A stretch of 64,000 bases of DNA from Flabesymbios commensalis (GCA_964017125.1 OZ024915.1:22040437-22104436), one strand, 5' to 3'; counted from the stretch's first letter, positions 1 to 13,300 are shown. A program made the numbers and translations. The notes: generated by a model not told the origin, from the sequence alone.

Positions 1-638
1 TCTAATATCTGCATATTTCTTGTGTGTACTCATGTAACTGATTTATATTGAGTCCCCTGCTTTCAAAATATAGAGAAGTACTGTACAGAGTCTGAGGTTT
101 TGGAAATTTCCTGAGATTTATTTTTATAATCAGTGTAACTATCAGTGTACAAGTTGTAGATACTTTCACTACATATTTTTATGATAGCAAGTGGTGAAAA
201 TGTCTGTGTGATTATCTAATGATAAATGTCACTATTGTGCTTGTATCTTTTGTAGGTGTGTGATGATGTGATATGGTGAAATGGAGGTGGCATTTCGCCA
301 TAACTCCTTGGGGACAACTACAAGGAGGATCCCTTGGCTGTCTGATATAGAAATGCTTCATAATAAGTTCTAATGTAAGATAACATGCACCTTTATTTTA
401 ATGCCTATTTTAATGTTGAACAATCACAGAATAAACTCAACAATGCTAATTTTCCAAAAATTTCAGATTTTTCATGGTTGCTCAACATTTACCAACTTTA
501 TTAATTGGCTTTATATTAGATACCTTATTAAAGTAAAATAATTTCTTAGTATATAAGTATTAAATCATCTTTCATAACATTAAACCTTGTACTTCGACTA
601 CTATATTTGACATTTGACTATTTCTCATCTGTTTCTGA
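1..638. other. Sequence without a supported gene
   Basis: AT-rich DNA. A pyrimidine tract followed by TTTGTAG near 255 looks like a splice acceptor, and an AATAAA-like signal lies near 432, so this could be the terminal exon of an upstream + strand gene. All three frames after the acceptor stop within about eight codons, so no product can be supported. Confidence 0.3.
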
Positions 639-643
639 TCTAA

Positions 644-2333
644 CAGCGTTCGACACTGACGGTGGTCCGGTGGTCCGAGACCCCCAGAAATCATGTCGGA
701 CCACCAGAACATTCAAACCCAGTGGTCCGATGGACCACCGAAATTTTCAGCTCTAAGCAAAATCGTAACATGGCCAAAAAATCGAAGCAATCGTCGCCAC
801 TCGCGGCCGATAATACAAGAAACACGGTACCGCTCTCGCCCCTTTTCGCGGAACAAAACAAGTGTTAATAATCATACTGTGCATGAACTATTGAGGTCGA
901 GATTGACCATCCGCTCTCGCCCTTTTTACGGAACTAAAGATGTGTTTATAATCATGCGGGATATGAATTATTGAGGCCGAGATCGACCATCAACCCAGCT
1001 GACGTAGTTAGCAAACGCCACCCTCCACAATTAGCCCCAGTGGCAGTGGCCACAGATTGACCGCCTACAAAATCGTGGAACATTTCTTTGGACTGTCATA
1101 TCGGAAAATATCGGGGAGTAATCAGGTCAAAAATATTTTTTTTATAATCAGTAACATTTCAGTTCCATGCCTGCATGCTCAGCTCAGAGTCAGAGGTCGC
1201 ACAGTCATTATTAATAAAAAGTTATGGACATTTTTCGGACCTCGGCGTCGGGATCGCTCTCAGTCACCGCCATGTTGGATTTTTCGGGTAAAGCAAATAC
1301 ATCCATCCACGGCCTCGGAGAGGATGACACGGCAACCTCCACAATGTGCTACACATAGCCATAGCCATAGGTCGCCGGTCACAGCCCATGCAGCCCGGCT
1401 GACCAGCTGCCTATTGAAAAAACACGCGAGGCACTAGGCCTAGTTTGTTGTTTGCCTGCCCTCATCTGACTGTCTAGTCAGACTAGTGGTGTACAATCAA
1501 TTTGTGACGCCGAAAAAGTGTCTGCCCGCCACTTTTAATAGGTTTTCAAGGTGAAGTTAGGAAAAGATAAACAATTGAAAATTCGAATCAAGCTGGTATG
1601 AACAGTATAAACGGCGGCCATTTTGTTTGAATTTCTGGAGTCTATAACAACATCCAGCTCCCCCTCTGGAAACAAAAGCCCCGTTTACCATCAACTTTGA
1701 GCTTTGCTTGTTTATTGTCTCACCAGACATAATACCCCTCGATCCAGCAATCTTTAAATGAAAAAATATAGCCTCCCCCCCCCTCCCCCTATATAAACAT
1801 ATATATTTTGTAATCATCAGGACATAGGGCCTACTCTATCAGTATGAAAAATAAAAAAGGGTGCTTTAAAAACATCAGGCTTTTTTATTTCACATTCGAA
1901 TATAAAGTAGTACCTTCCCTGAGTGTTGCCAAAACGCTTTAGCCTACTCCAGCAGCACATCCTATGTGGAGTATCAGGCTGGGGGGGGGGGGGGCTGACA
2001 GACTTAGTCAATCATATGCCTTGCTACTACCAGCATAGGGACTACATTTTATACTTGGGCCTATATTTCCCGATTTCAAAGTTTTTAAAGCAAGAAATGG
2101 TTACCAAATCTAGATCAATCGGTATCAAAATGATATGAATGTAATATTCAAATCAAGCTTGCTATAAATCGCCATATTAATTTTTTTTTAACTCACTTTT
2201 TAATGATATACGCGTATGAATTTGTGTGCCGAGACTTTATTCTCAGGACCACCAGAAAAATTGTAGGACCACCAGATTCTCTGAGCTGGGGGTCCTGTGG
2301 ACCACTGCCCAAAAAAGTTTGTGTCAAACCCTG
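644..2333 (+). mobile_element. Non-autonomous DNA transposon, GGTGGTCC family, copy A
   Basis: The element starts CAGCGTTCGACACTGAC and ends with the complement of CAGGGTTTGACACAAAC, an imperfect 17-bp terminal inverted repeat. It is flanked by a perfect 5-bp target duplication, TCTAA (639-643 and 2334-2338). Both subterminal parts carry several GGTGGTCC/GGACCACC palindromes. A second copy in inverse orientation (50973-51794) matches the first 350 bases or so and the last 100 bases. No transposase is visible, so it is non-autonomous. The CAG...CTG ends are hAT-like, but canonical hAT elements make 8-bp duplications, so the superfamily is open. A run of 14 G lies near 1981-1994. Confidence 0.7.
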
Positions 2334-2411
2334 TCTAACATGTCCAAGTGCTGTTTCATACATACATGAACAAGAACATACATGTATCACCTGTCATGTA
2401 ACTATTTTTTA

Positions 2412-4096
2412 AGTCTCCACCCACTATGTGGTGGTGGAGACTTATTGTTTTTGCTGAGTCCGCCCGCCGCCGCCACTTGTTTCTGCTCTCACTCAAAAAC
2501 CCCTACTCGGATTATTTCCAAATATTTACAGTATGCATACTAGCCCTGGGAAATTTGCCTGGTAATTTTTTTTTTGCGTTTTTCAGTTTCTTCAACAAAA
2601 TCCAAGATGACCGCCAAAATCCTATGGCGCACGCTAGAGCTCAAACCGCTTCATCGATTTGTTTCATGTGTGGTTTAAAGGAAAGACCTTAACCTGGTCG
2701 TGAGCTGAAAACCTTTTGGTGTGATTCTGATAATAAAAACTTTGATTTTTTAAAGTTTTTGTATTTTAGCGGGTATTTTCATTTTGCTCATTTTGGCCAT
2801 CATCAAAATTTGGTAATATAGCCATACACCCCTACTCGGATTATTTCTAAATATTTGCAGTATGCATATTGGCCCTAGGAAATTTGCCCTGTAAATTTTT
2901 TTCGGCGTTTTTCAGCTTCTTGAACAAAATCCAAGATGGCCGCCAAAATCCTATGTCGCTCTCTAGAGCTTGAACCGCATTATGGATTTGTTTCATGTTT
3001 AGTTTAAAGGAAAGACCCTACTCTGCACATGTGGTGATTAGTTTTTAGTGTGATTCTGATAATAAAAACTATGATTTTTTTTTACGTTACAGAATTTTAG
3101 CGGATATTTCAGTTTTGTTCATTTTGACTATTTTTAAAATTTGTTAATTTAGCTATACGCCCCTGCTTGGGTTAATTTCTAAATATTTGCAGTATGCATA
3201 TTGGCCCTAAGGAATTTGTCTGCTAATTTTTTGGGGCGTTTATAAGCTTCTTCAGCAAAATCCAAGATGGCCGCCAAAATCCTATGCCGCTCTCTAGAAC
3301 TTGAACCGCTTCATGGATTTGTTTTATGTTTGGTTTTAAGGAAAGACCTTACCCTGCACATGTGCTGATTAGTTTTTGGTGTGATTCCGATAATGATTTT
3401 TTTACATTTCAGAATTTAAGTGGATATTTCAGTTCTGTTCATTTTGGCAAAATTTGATAATATAGCTATACACCCCTTCTCGGATTATTTTTAACTATTT
3501 GTTGGCCCTAAGGGAATTTGCCCGGTAATTTTTTTTTTCAGCTTTTCCAACAAAATCCAAGATGGCCGCCAAGATCCTATGTCCCTCTCTAAAGCTTGAA
3601 CTGCTTTATGGTTTTGTTTTATGTTTGGTTCAAAGGAATAACCCTACCCTGGATGTGTGCTGATTAGTTTTTGTGTGATTATGATAATAAAAACTTATAT
3701 TTTTTTACTTTTTAGTATTTTAGTTGATATTTCAGTTTTGCTCATTTTGGCCATTATCAAAATTTGGTAATATGGTTATACAGCTCAAATTTTATCTTTT
3801 GTGTATGCTCAGTGGCGCTGAGAAAAAAGTCAGGAGAATTGTTTTTCTTTTTTCCACAAAATTCAAGATGGCTGACGAATCACATGTTACTCTGAAAAGC
3901 TTGAACTGCTTCACCGATTTGTTCCAAGGAAGCAACTTACCCTGGCCATATGTTGATTAGATTTTGGTGTGATTCTGACATCACATTTTCACGTGGTTTA
4001 CATGAAAAAATTGTTACAGGACTGTATTTCTCTATAATAAATGTACTATGTGGGGCGGGTGGAGATGCAAGCTTTGCCCCTCAGGCAAATCTAGTT
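2412..4096 (+). mobile_element. Helitron/HINE-like element with about 330-bp tandem units
   Basis: Four clear and one degenerate imperfect tandem units begin near 2503, 2829, 3162, 3473 and 3780. Each opens with a variant of CCCCTACTCGGATTATTT and holds CCAAGATGGCCGCC. The left end is a hairpin, AAGTCTCCACC ... GGTGGAGACTT. Near the right end GGGTGGAGAT is the inverse of the left-end ATCTCCACCC-like sequence (subterminal inverted repeats). The last 20 bases form the stem TTTGCC-CCTCA-GGCAAA followed by T-CTAG-T. A 3' hairpin just before CTRR, subterminal inverted repeats and internal tandem repeats fit Helitron-type non-autonomous elements. No Rep/helicase is seen and the 5' A|TC rule is not met exactly. 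Confidence 0.5.
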
Positions 4097-4158
4097 AATT
4101 AACAGCTATAGGCATGATTATCACTTGACTGGACTGTTGATTTAGCCAGCTTTTTCAG

Positions 4159-4333
4159 GAAGAGGTCAGGGGAGCAGACAGCTAATATGGCTAAGAAGGG
4201 GCTTCCGTCCAGCTTTTTGGGAGTAACTGATGGTAACTCCAGTGTGACAGCTGGCAGCTCAAAACACCGCTCTGCAGTAGACACTACCCTCTGTTCATCT
4301 TTAGATGACAACAGTCAAGACGATTTAGACACA
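4159..4333 (+). CDS. TMCC: TMCC exon 1 (first supported coding exon)
   Basis: The acceptor CTTTTTCAG ends at 4158 and the donor is ACA|GTATGTA at 4334. The reading frame is open through the whole exon, with KRSGEQTAN before the methionine at 4187, and continues in phase 0 into exon 2. The part after ATG is Ser/Asp-rich and ends [14 protein letters not shown], a low-complexity cytosolic N-terminus. Because the frame is open upstream of ATG, translation may begin in an earlier exon outside what I could identify; 4187 is the conservative start. Confidence 0.75.
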
Positions 4334-7300
4334 GTATGTAGCTAAATGTGCTTCTGTCAACGTGTACTTGTAAAATTGAATGATTATCATGTGGTCGGGC
4401 TATTTTGTGTGTGCTGTTTATAAAATATAAAACTTTGCTTGTGCCTTGGTCAATAATGAATGTGACAGATGAAATTATTCTGGTTGATATTTCATTGTTG
4501 AAAATCACTTTTCCTTTTGACGAAATGAGTCATAATGGGCTGAATATTGGTCTACGTAGAAATACAATCTGCCAATGTAGAAACTGGAATATTATGTCTC
4601 ATTTTGTAAATGGAGTTAGTACCACAATTATTTAAGTCGTCTGGAAACACTTACAGCACTTAAATTAATAAATTTAATGTATTATTTTAAATTACACCTT
4701 AGATTAGTGTAATAATTTTTGTTGATCATATCTAATAACAATGGACAAATGGACAGAAAGTCAACACATAATACCTGATCAGAGCTCGCAATTGGACTAA
4801 ATTTCCACTTGTTCAGCTGGACAACTGGCTGAACAATTTGCTAGTCCTTCCCAAAATTATCACTTGTCCTTCCTAATAACTGTCAAGCAGGGGCACTCGT
4901 CTGATAGGACATGCTCAATGAAACTGAACTCGTCCTTCGTAGATTGTTGGTCGAGCCCTCCTGATTTATTGTTGAGCACCTAAAAACCTAAATTTTTACC
5001 CACTTGAATTTCTGTCTCGCTGTTGTGAAACACAACCTAAAGTGTGTGAAAATTACTTAACCCTTTCAGCGCGGGACCATTTTTGGATGAGTTTGACATA
5101 TATCTGTAGACATCATTTTCTGACGTCTAAGGTCAGAAAAATGTACGGTTAAATATGTTTAATTTAAATTAAAACCTATGCTAAGATTGCTAATTTAACC
5201 CTTACAGCGCGGGGATCGACTTTAGTCGTCAGAATCTGACGTCTGTAGACGTCAGATTCTGACGTCTAAAGTCGATCCTCGCACAGTAAGAGTAAAAATC
5301 TTTCTAATGGTCGTAGACTCATGACATAGGTATTCAAATGAATCAGAAAGAGCTGACTGTGACATTTATGATGATTTCGAATTGAAATAAACCCTTTGGT
5401 CTCCGTGATTTTACAAAATTTATCCAGCGTTGTAAGGGTTAATGCTTAATTTAACATGTTTAAACATCAATTTTTCTTGTTTGAGTCACAATACAAAGGC
5501 CTGTTGACGTGTTGTAGCACTTTGAGGTTGACAGCATCATTGATTACACTAGATAAGGAAATCTCATTTCCCTGTAAACATGGTAAAGTTTATGGGACGT
5601 GGATATCCCCTTAACCCTTTGAGCCCTCACTATGCATCAAAGCATTATTTTACATCCATGAAAACATACTTAATTTCCCTATAATTATGGGTTTTAGAAT
5701 GAAAATTTCCATTAAACTGTTATTAATACGTAGTAGTTTTCTAACCACATCTAATTTTTTAACCACATCAAGTCATCTTCATTCACTACAAGTCGAGAAT
5801 TGCGACAGCAATTCGGGGCTTGGAGTGGATGAAGATGACTATGGTGAATTCAGGCCTGAAAGGGTTAACCCTTACCACAATCAAATATTTTTGTACAAAC
5901 CATAGAGAACAAAGGTTTTTTTAATTTGAAGTCGTCATAGATGTCTTAGTTACCTTTTTCTGATTCATTTGAATACCTATTTTATGGGTCCACAGCCGTT
6001 ATAAATATTTTATTTCTTTCCTAGCAGGGACCGTTTTTATACGTCAGAGTTAACTAGTCTATTGCAAATGATGAATATTACAGGTGGATGGCTTATTTTC
6101 TGCATCACACGGTTTTGGCACCAATGGGAGCGGTCTTGCAGATACCACTGGTGAGGATTCTAATGAAATCTTGGATCCTGAACGCACCAGAGCTGCTATT
6201 AAACAGCTTCAGGGTAAAATTGTTCGCACCATGGAGAGGATCAAAGGAGAGCAATCTGCTAAAGAAGGTAAGGATCACTGATACTACAGGAGAACATTGT
6301 TATAACATGATCATTGGGGTCCAATATGTCAAATTGTGCTGTGACTGAATCGTTTTATGTCGGAAAGAATCGATGATATAACAAGCTCAAATCAACATAG
6401 TCGTCATATTTGCATGTTTCTAACACATATTTAGTTAAACAGGGTTCCGACTCACCTGGAAAACTTGGGAGTTTGGCCTGAGAAAATTCCATGCATGGAA
6501 AAATCATGGAATTTCAAATAAAGGACATTTTCATGGGAAAATCATGGAATTTTGTTTCAGTAATATCTGCTTTTTTTTCAATATGAGGATAAATTTTGCA
6601 AAATTTAGTCTTTGTCACTTGTTTCTTTCTTAGCCTGATATTTGACTACTGGTGGTTGCGTATGCCCAAATATTTTATCTTTTGAAGTAGAAACAATTTA
6701 GGCGAATAATAACATTTTTTTCAGACTATTTTTGTGAGAGCCCCACTCACCTTATTGTCTTGTTCAGAACAAAGATTTGGGACAAAAAGTGACGTCACTC
6801 CATTCATAAAACCAGCATACAGGAGCATTTCATTCATTATTTGGGCCTTTCCGGGGGTCGCGTCAAATATTCCTGATACAATACAGAGCAACTTCACACG
6901 GTTTCACATCTTACTGTATGGACTTTTGAAATGGTCCCTTATTATCCATAGTAGCCTAGACCCTTGCCATTTTTGGTTATTTGTGAGAGGCTGGGGGATC
7001 ATGAATATTAATTAGCCTTGGAGAATAAGGTCAGCACCTCTACAGTCTGACCAAGCTCTGCAGTCTTACTACCCCTCCACGAGCCCACAATCCCAGCAGA
7101 CACGAGGCGTTGATCCAATGATGGCCGCTGCTGAAGATGCTGTGCCAACATATAAGCAGCATTGGGTCAATCACTTGTCAACACATCTTCTTGTTAAGGA
7201 GCTCACCAGTCACTGAATACATACCCAGCAACTTCGATGCGTTGACCCGATGCTGATACAATGTTAGGCCAATGTCACAGACAATGGGCCAACATTAAAT

Positions 7301-10300
7301 CATGTTGCGAGTCTGTTCTTTAACAAGCATGGGATATTGATGCAATGCTGGTTTAATGTTGGCCTACTGCATGCGACGCTGGGGCAACTTTAAGCCAGCA
7401 TTGGTTCAATTTCTCTGTCAGCTGGGACGTAGACTACATTATTATAGGCCACACACCACATGCTCCAAGCAGTCTCTACTGCCAGACTGCTGTGCATCCC
7501 ATGTTTGATGTTGGGCCAGTGTTGTAGACGCTGGGCCAGCGTTCACACATTAACACAGGGATAATGTGCTGTGTTTGCTATGTAATAGCAGACTTCGATG
7601 TTGCTATAGGCCTAATACTGGGCCAGCGTCGCAGACGTTGGACCAACTTTAAGCCAGTATCAAAAAAATTGCTGGGTTCAAGCGACAGAGGTGATAATCT
7701 GATAATATCACAAGAGAAAGTCACTTGCGGGATGACACAATCATCATGTATTGAACCTTCACATAACAGGGTTGCCTACATCATGTTGGGCCTATAAGAG
7801 GTGATAATAATAGCCTTTGGCCTCTAGGGCTATCTATTTATCGTGAATTTTCAACCCAATCACAATGGGATACAATGAAAATGTGGCTACGTCAGACAGC
7901 TATCGCAGCCAACTGCATATTAGGCGTATCCAAGGGGGTGCTCAGGGTGCTCAAGCACCCCCCTTAATTTCCAGAGTATTTTCCAACCAATAATCGTACA
8001 TACAATTAATCCACCATTCTCTGACATGTTGGTTCCAGCCCCCTCCACACCTAAATATATACCCCTTCCCATTTAAAGGTGTCTGGGATGCATCATTGGC
8101 GCCATCAACAGAAAAAAGACAATGAACTGGCCAAGTGATAGCCACATCGCCCCTATGTGGCGACAGAAGCAAAATCTTTCCAATGCAAATCTTTAAAATT
8201 TGACCATTCAGAGCACCTAAAAATAGGAATTTGTTGCGACTGGTCTTCTTTCTCCTGTCCACCCTTTACTAGTGTAAGATTTTTCAAACATTCATTATTT
8301 TTTTTTAAAAGAAACAGAATAAAATATATCAACTTTGTGTTAGTCTTGGCCAATAATTGAAACGTTGAGCGAGACTTGAAACAGAGTTATGGAAAATAAA
8401 TATGCTAAGATTGATGATAATTATCATAGAATACCTTGAAACAACGTTGTTCCAAAGTAGATATGCTAAGATTGATAGTATTTTATCATAGACTATACCC
8501 TACCCTATGATAATCATAACAAACCACAAGCACAATACACAGTAGTCTATGGGGATCGCTTGAAACGGACAATGACTTAAGAGTTGGGCGTGCTGCTCTC
8601 CCAAGCAATTGACGCTGCATAAAATAAATTAATAAGGACCACGGGAGAATGATTATTCCTCAATTACCATGAATATTTCACCTGGGTGATGGCGAATTAA
8701 TTTCTCAAGAGATATCATCTCTGAGACTCAGTCTTGAGAACAAATGGATAAAAAACTGGGTCGCTTTTTCAATTTCCAAAATTTAATTGTTTAAAGGCCT
8801 ATTGAAAATCGTTGAATTTTTTCAGTGCAATAATATATAGACCTCCAGTATAACCACTGACACGAAATAATTCAGATACAGCTGGGACTCAACAGTTTCT
8901 TTTTTACCAGAGACTAAATCAATGATAATAATTAAAAATTGGCAGTAAAGTTGTTTTAAAAATGTGGAACTACAACCAATACTAACAAAAATATCTGATA
9001 TAGGCCTAACTGATGATGAACTGGAATATAACATTTGCATTAAAAAATATTCTGCCATAGGGGAGAGTGGCAAATTAATAAGGGTGAAATAAAAATAAAT
9101 ATCTCAGGAATTTTAAGTGATCATTAGTGAACGTTGTAAGCATTTTAATGGTCCACAACTTTTTTCAATGACATGTTATCACAAACAAGGTTGCATAAAT
9201 ATTATCACAATGAGGGTGACCCAACGTTTTATTAACATTATTCTTGCTCCACCGTCTGCTACGCTGGCCAAACAATAACACAACATTGGATCGACAGCTG
9301 TTTATTTTTATCTAGCTCATTTAATATGCCTAGTAGTTCGTACTCGCTATTAAATGAGCTAATAATCATGTTTATGGGGTTTTTTCCATTGTGTGGTTGT
9401 GTTAGCTTAAATAGTTGGACTAGTATAGGCTAGGTTGATCTGTCAATAAGTTAAATCCGACATTTCAGCCAGTATCTCATATCTTCGTTTTACAGCAAAG
9501 ATACCACGAAATCGCACTATTTGATGTTTATTTGTTTCAAAATTTTGCGGAGGCATGCCCCCTATAGTTCTGTTGAATGGTTTCTTGGAAATCTGAGCAC
9601 CCCCCTTAATTTATTTCTGGATACGCCACTGATATCTTAGTCTTAGGCAAATAGACTTCAATATAACCAGAAAACACGAGATGTCGACCTAATGACGGGT
9701 TATGGTTGGTTTAGTGACTGCCACGCTGACCCAACCTTAAACCTTAAATGCCAACATGATCATCATTTTACCGACGTACTGGGGAATGCGCTTAATATAT
9801 TTCGCAGAATCATGAAGCAGACCATAAAATCATTAAAAAAATCGCTGATTTTATTTAATATGACCATTATGATGTAAACATGTCCATAGACTAGAACTAG
9901 ATATAGAGACAAAATTCCAGATTTATTATTTCGGACATGCATGTTCAAAATAAGAAATAGTATACAGGAATTTCGTCTCTATATCTCGCTTAACTGGTAA
10001 ATGCACAGCACAAAAATTTAAACTTTTGCAGTTCTAGTATATAGACATGTTTACAACATAATTATGGTCATATTAAGAAGCCAAAACTAAATCACCGATT
10101 TTTAACGATTTTAGCCTGATTGAGTCGCTTTAAATGGCTTCGACAAAAATCCACCAATATAAGATTCAATCTACAATGGCCTTGGTAATTGACCTTAGTA
10201 ATTCTCGAGACATTATCGTCATAAAAGTCAACATTTTGAGAAAATATGCTTTCTTTTGTCATTCAATATATACCGATAATTTTACAGTTGTCCGGTAGGT

Positions 10301-13300
10301 AGGCTTACTATCAAAATTGCGTTTTTGACCAATATTTCTTCAGCTATTTTCCATTTAGTTCAGCTGCAAGTTTTTTCATCTGGCTTAAACTTTGGCTACT
10401 TGGCCTGCTTTTTTATCACCCCACTTTATCACCCCAGATTATCACCCAGATACCAAAAATAGCCAGAATCCACATAATGGTATAGTGTATATATTGTCTG
10501 TAATGTTGACCCAACATTGGCTGAACCAACATGATTGGTTGGATACCTGATTTTATTGACTTGGGGGGGGGGGGGATCGAAAAACTCATTTGACTGGTCC
10601 CTTCTCGTCGCCGACGTTTTATAAAACTATACCTCATTGCGCAACCTGCGAAAAAACGACCGGTTGCGAATGAGGCTGTTGATCCAATGTAATTTCAATA
10701 TAGCCTAATATTATGCTCTACTGTTAAACACTCAAAACATCATGGAAATAAAACTAAATCTTACCACAAAGGATATAACCATGAATATTTATAATCCAAG
10801 CTGTAGATAACAATCATATTGTAATGATTCGATTTCATTAATGGTTTTTGTCAGCTAATTTCTGCACACAATGTTCATAAAATACTCTCCTCTGCTTATA
10901 AACTCACTCACTTTGTTGATCAGCTACACAAAAGGTAAAGTAATGTAAAGTAAAGTAAAGCCACATGTATTGTCCCCAAGGCCAATCAAATTCGTGATAT
11001 TATATTTTCATGATGTTTCGGGTGTCTGTTTTGTAATTCGGGATGAGCCCTATGGTGTAAACCCTACCTTAACAGTAGGGCCTACTATTCGGCTAATTTC
11101 AATATTGATCCACTGTGTACAACACTGGCCCGTCATTGAACCAACATTGGCTCAATGCCTCGTCTTTGTATTGAAATGGTCACATAGGCCAATCCCTCAG
11201 CCCCAAACACATGAGGCCTTTGGCCCTAGTTTTTCCTGGAAAAATAGTCTTCTATCATGGAAAAAATCATGGGAAAATCATGGAATTTTGTTTCCAATTT
11301 TGAGTGGGGACCCTGTTAGATATTAATTCATTGTTTATGCTATTCCTTTATTAGTATACAAGTAATATGAACAATTGATCAAAACAAAAAGGAAACAGTT
11401 ATTTATTACAGTACTTAATAAGACAAATGTGTGTGTTTATGATACATACAGTAACAGGTGCATTATGACCACACCAGCACGTTTGCCTTGTCCTTGCGAA
11501 TAAACACACATGGCTGGTTGATAAGGCAGGGTATGGTATTAGTAGGGGACTTTTTATTTCTGAATGATCACAACACGTCTGATGGGATGAGCACGCTCAA
11601 TGCTAGGATAATGTCTGTGACATCGGTCCTCCAGTCATTCAGCATTAGACCGGCACTTCCTGTGTTATTGTTAGCCACGGCACACCCCAGCAAACTCAAG
11701 ACGTCTATGTATACTTGCAGGCGTCATGTTTAACAGACCTGTGATGTTTTGATGATCCATTGATCATGTCACTGAAAGCTGTGTTTCGCTACTGCGATCC
11801 ACAACTCAGTGTTTCATCTAGGATTCAGAAGGGGCATGGCACCACAGATCATTGGGGGCACCTTATCATGCCCGCCGGGCACCCAGTTGACTCGGTTGGG
11901 CATTTCCAACACACCCCCCCCCCCCTAATTAAGGGTACAACCAGAATCAGATAAGTATGTAGACATCGCCAGTTATTACCACTATGTACACAAGCCGTTA
12001 TTAGGTATTGTGTCATAGGTGTGAACGCGAGACATCAGTGATCAGGGTGTTTTCCACTGACAATGGCCTAGGTGGATTAAATAAGACGTAACAATAGTTC
12101 AATGAGGCACTTCACTGTCTGAATATTAGAAGGGCAACATGGCGCACCTGAAGGGCAACATGGCGCACCTGAAGGCCAACATGGTGCATAAGAAGGGCAA
12201 CATGGCGCTGCGCCTTGTTAGAAATGGGTAGATGAAACACTGACAACTTGAAGTGATTAAAAATTATTCAGATTTATAAAATTGAATTGATTAAGGACAG
12301 TTTTCACTTTAAAAATCTGGTTACACAAGTGCAAAAAATCACAGAAACTACTATATAGTTGACATTAGCCATGTTAGCATGATTACTGCTCTACAGGTTC
12401 AACGTTGTATCCTTCTAGTTTACCAGTGTTTACCTTGAGGTGTTTTTTTTTCAGAAAATGTAAATGAATACCTAAAGCTGTCGGCTAGTGCAGATCGTCA
12501 GCAATCCCAAAGAATTAAAACTCTTTTTGAGAAAAGAAACCAGAAATCTACTCAAACCATAGCACAACTTCAGAGAAAAATGGAAAGCTATCAAAAGAGA
12601 AGGGATGATGTGGAGACTTTTGGGGTGACTGGCCATAAAAAACCGGCAGAGATGCTTAAGGATATGGGACAAGGGCTCAAGTGAGAATAGAATTTGTTGT
12701 ATACTGAGCTTTTACAATTTAAATTATGATTACATCCAAATAAATGTAAACCTTTCTTTCTCACTTTTCTTTCAATAATTGAAGTTCCTATTAATACATG
12801 ATTAATTCATTCTTTGTTATAATTTCATTATGCAACCGCTACTTTGCAGAACTTAGCTAAATATGTTTCCCAGTATCGATGTTTTCAGGATTATGGTTTC
12901 TCAATCAGTTCTGATGCATGCATGCTGAAGAAGACAATTGATTGACTGTAGTCGTAATGACAAAGCAATTATAACAGTTTTCTTTTAAAGTACAGGAACA
13001 TTTAAATATTCAAATGAGAAATGTATATATTCCTGAAAGATTCAACAGAGATGCCAGTTTTCCGGATACATGTACATGTATTCACAAAATTCATGATATG
13101 GCCTAAAATGGCCTTTTTCAACTTCCTAAAAGTAAATCCGGATTTAACCCCATGACCACTGGCATATATTTAAAATCTGAATGATTTATTGACATCTAAT
13201 CAATAATTAAGCCCTAGACCACTGATATATTCAATTTAAATTTTCAGTCCTTTGGAGTTGTGTCTCGCTACCAGGATCCACAATCTCAAGTGACTGAAAA

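Larger units (their letters stand above)
4334..6083 (+). other. TMCC: TMCC intron 1
   Basis: No gene is seen. The intron carries at least four TTAA-flanked piggyBac-like MITEs: a partial one from about 5059, then 5195-5442, 5611-5868 and 5865-6053. The last ends 30 bases before exon 2. Confidence 0.7.
6440..11315 (+). mobile_element. Possible long element with CAGGGT ends in TMCC intron 2
   Basis: The left end CAGGGTTCCGACTCA (6440) and the right end, inverse CAGGGTCCCCACTCA (11315), match at 13 of 15 bases. Both are followed inwards by repeated TCATGGAATTTTG-type sequence. No matching target duplication is clear, so these may instead be two separate remnants. The interior holds other repeats, including 7922-9631. 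Confidence 0.35.

Noticed and set aside
241-440. Possible last exon of an upstream gene after TTTTGTAG
   Set aside because: All frames stop within about eight codons and no protein is recognisable; the AATAAA alone is not enough.
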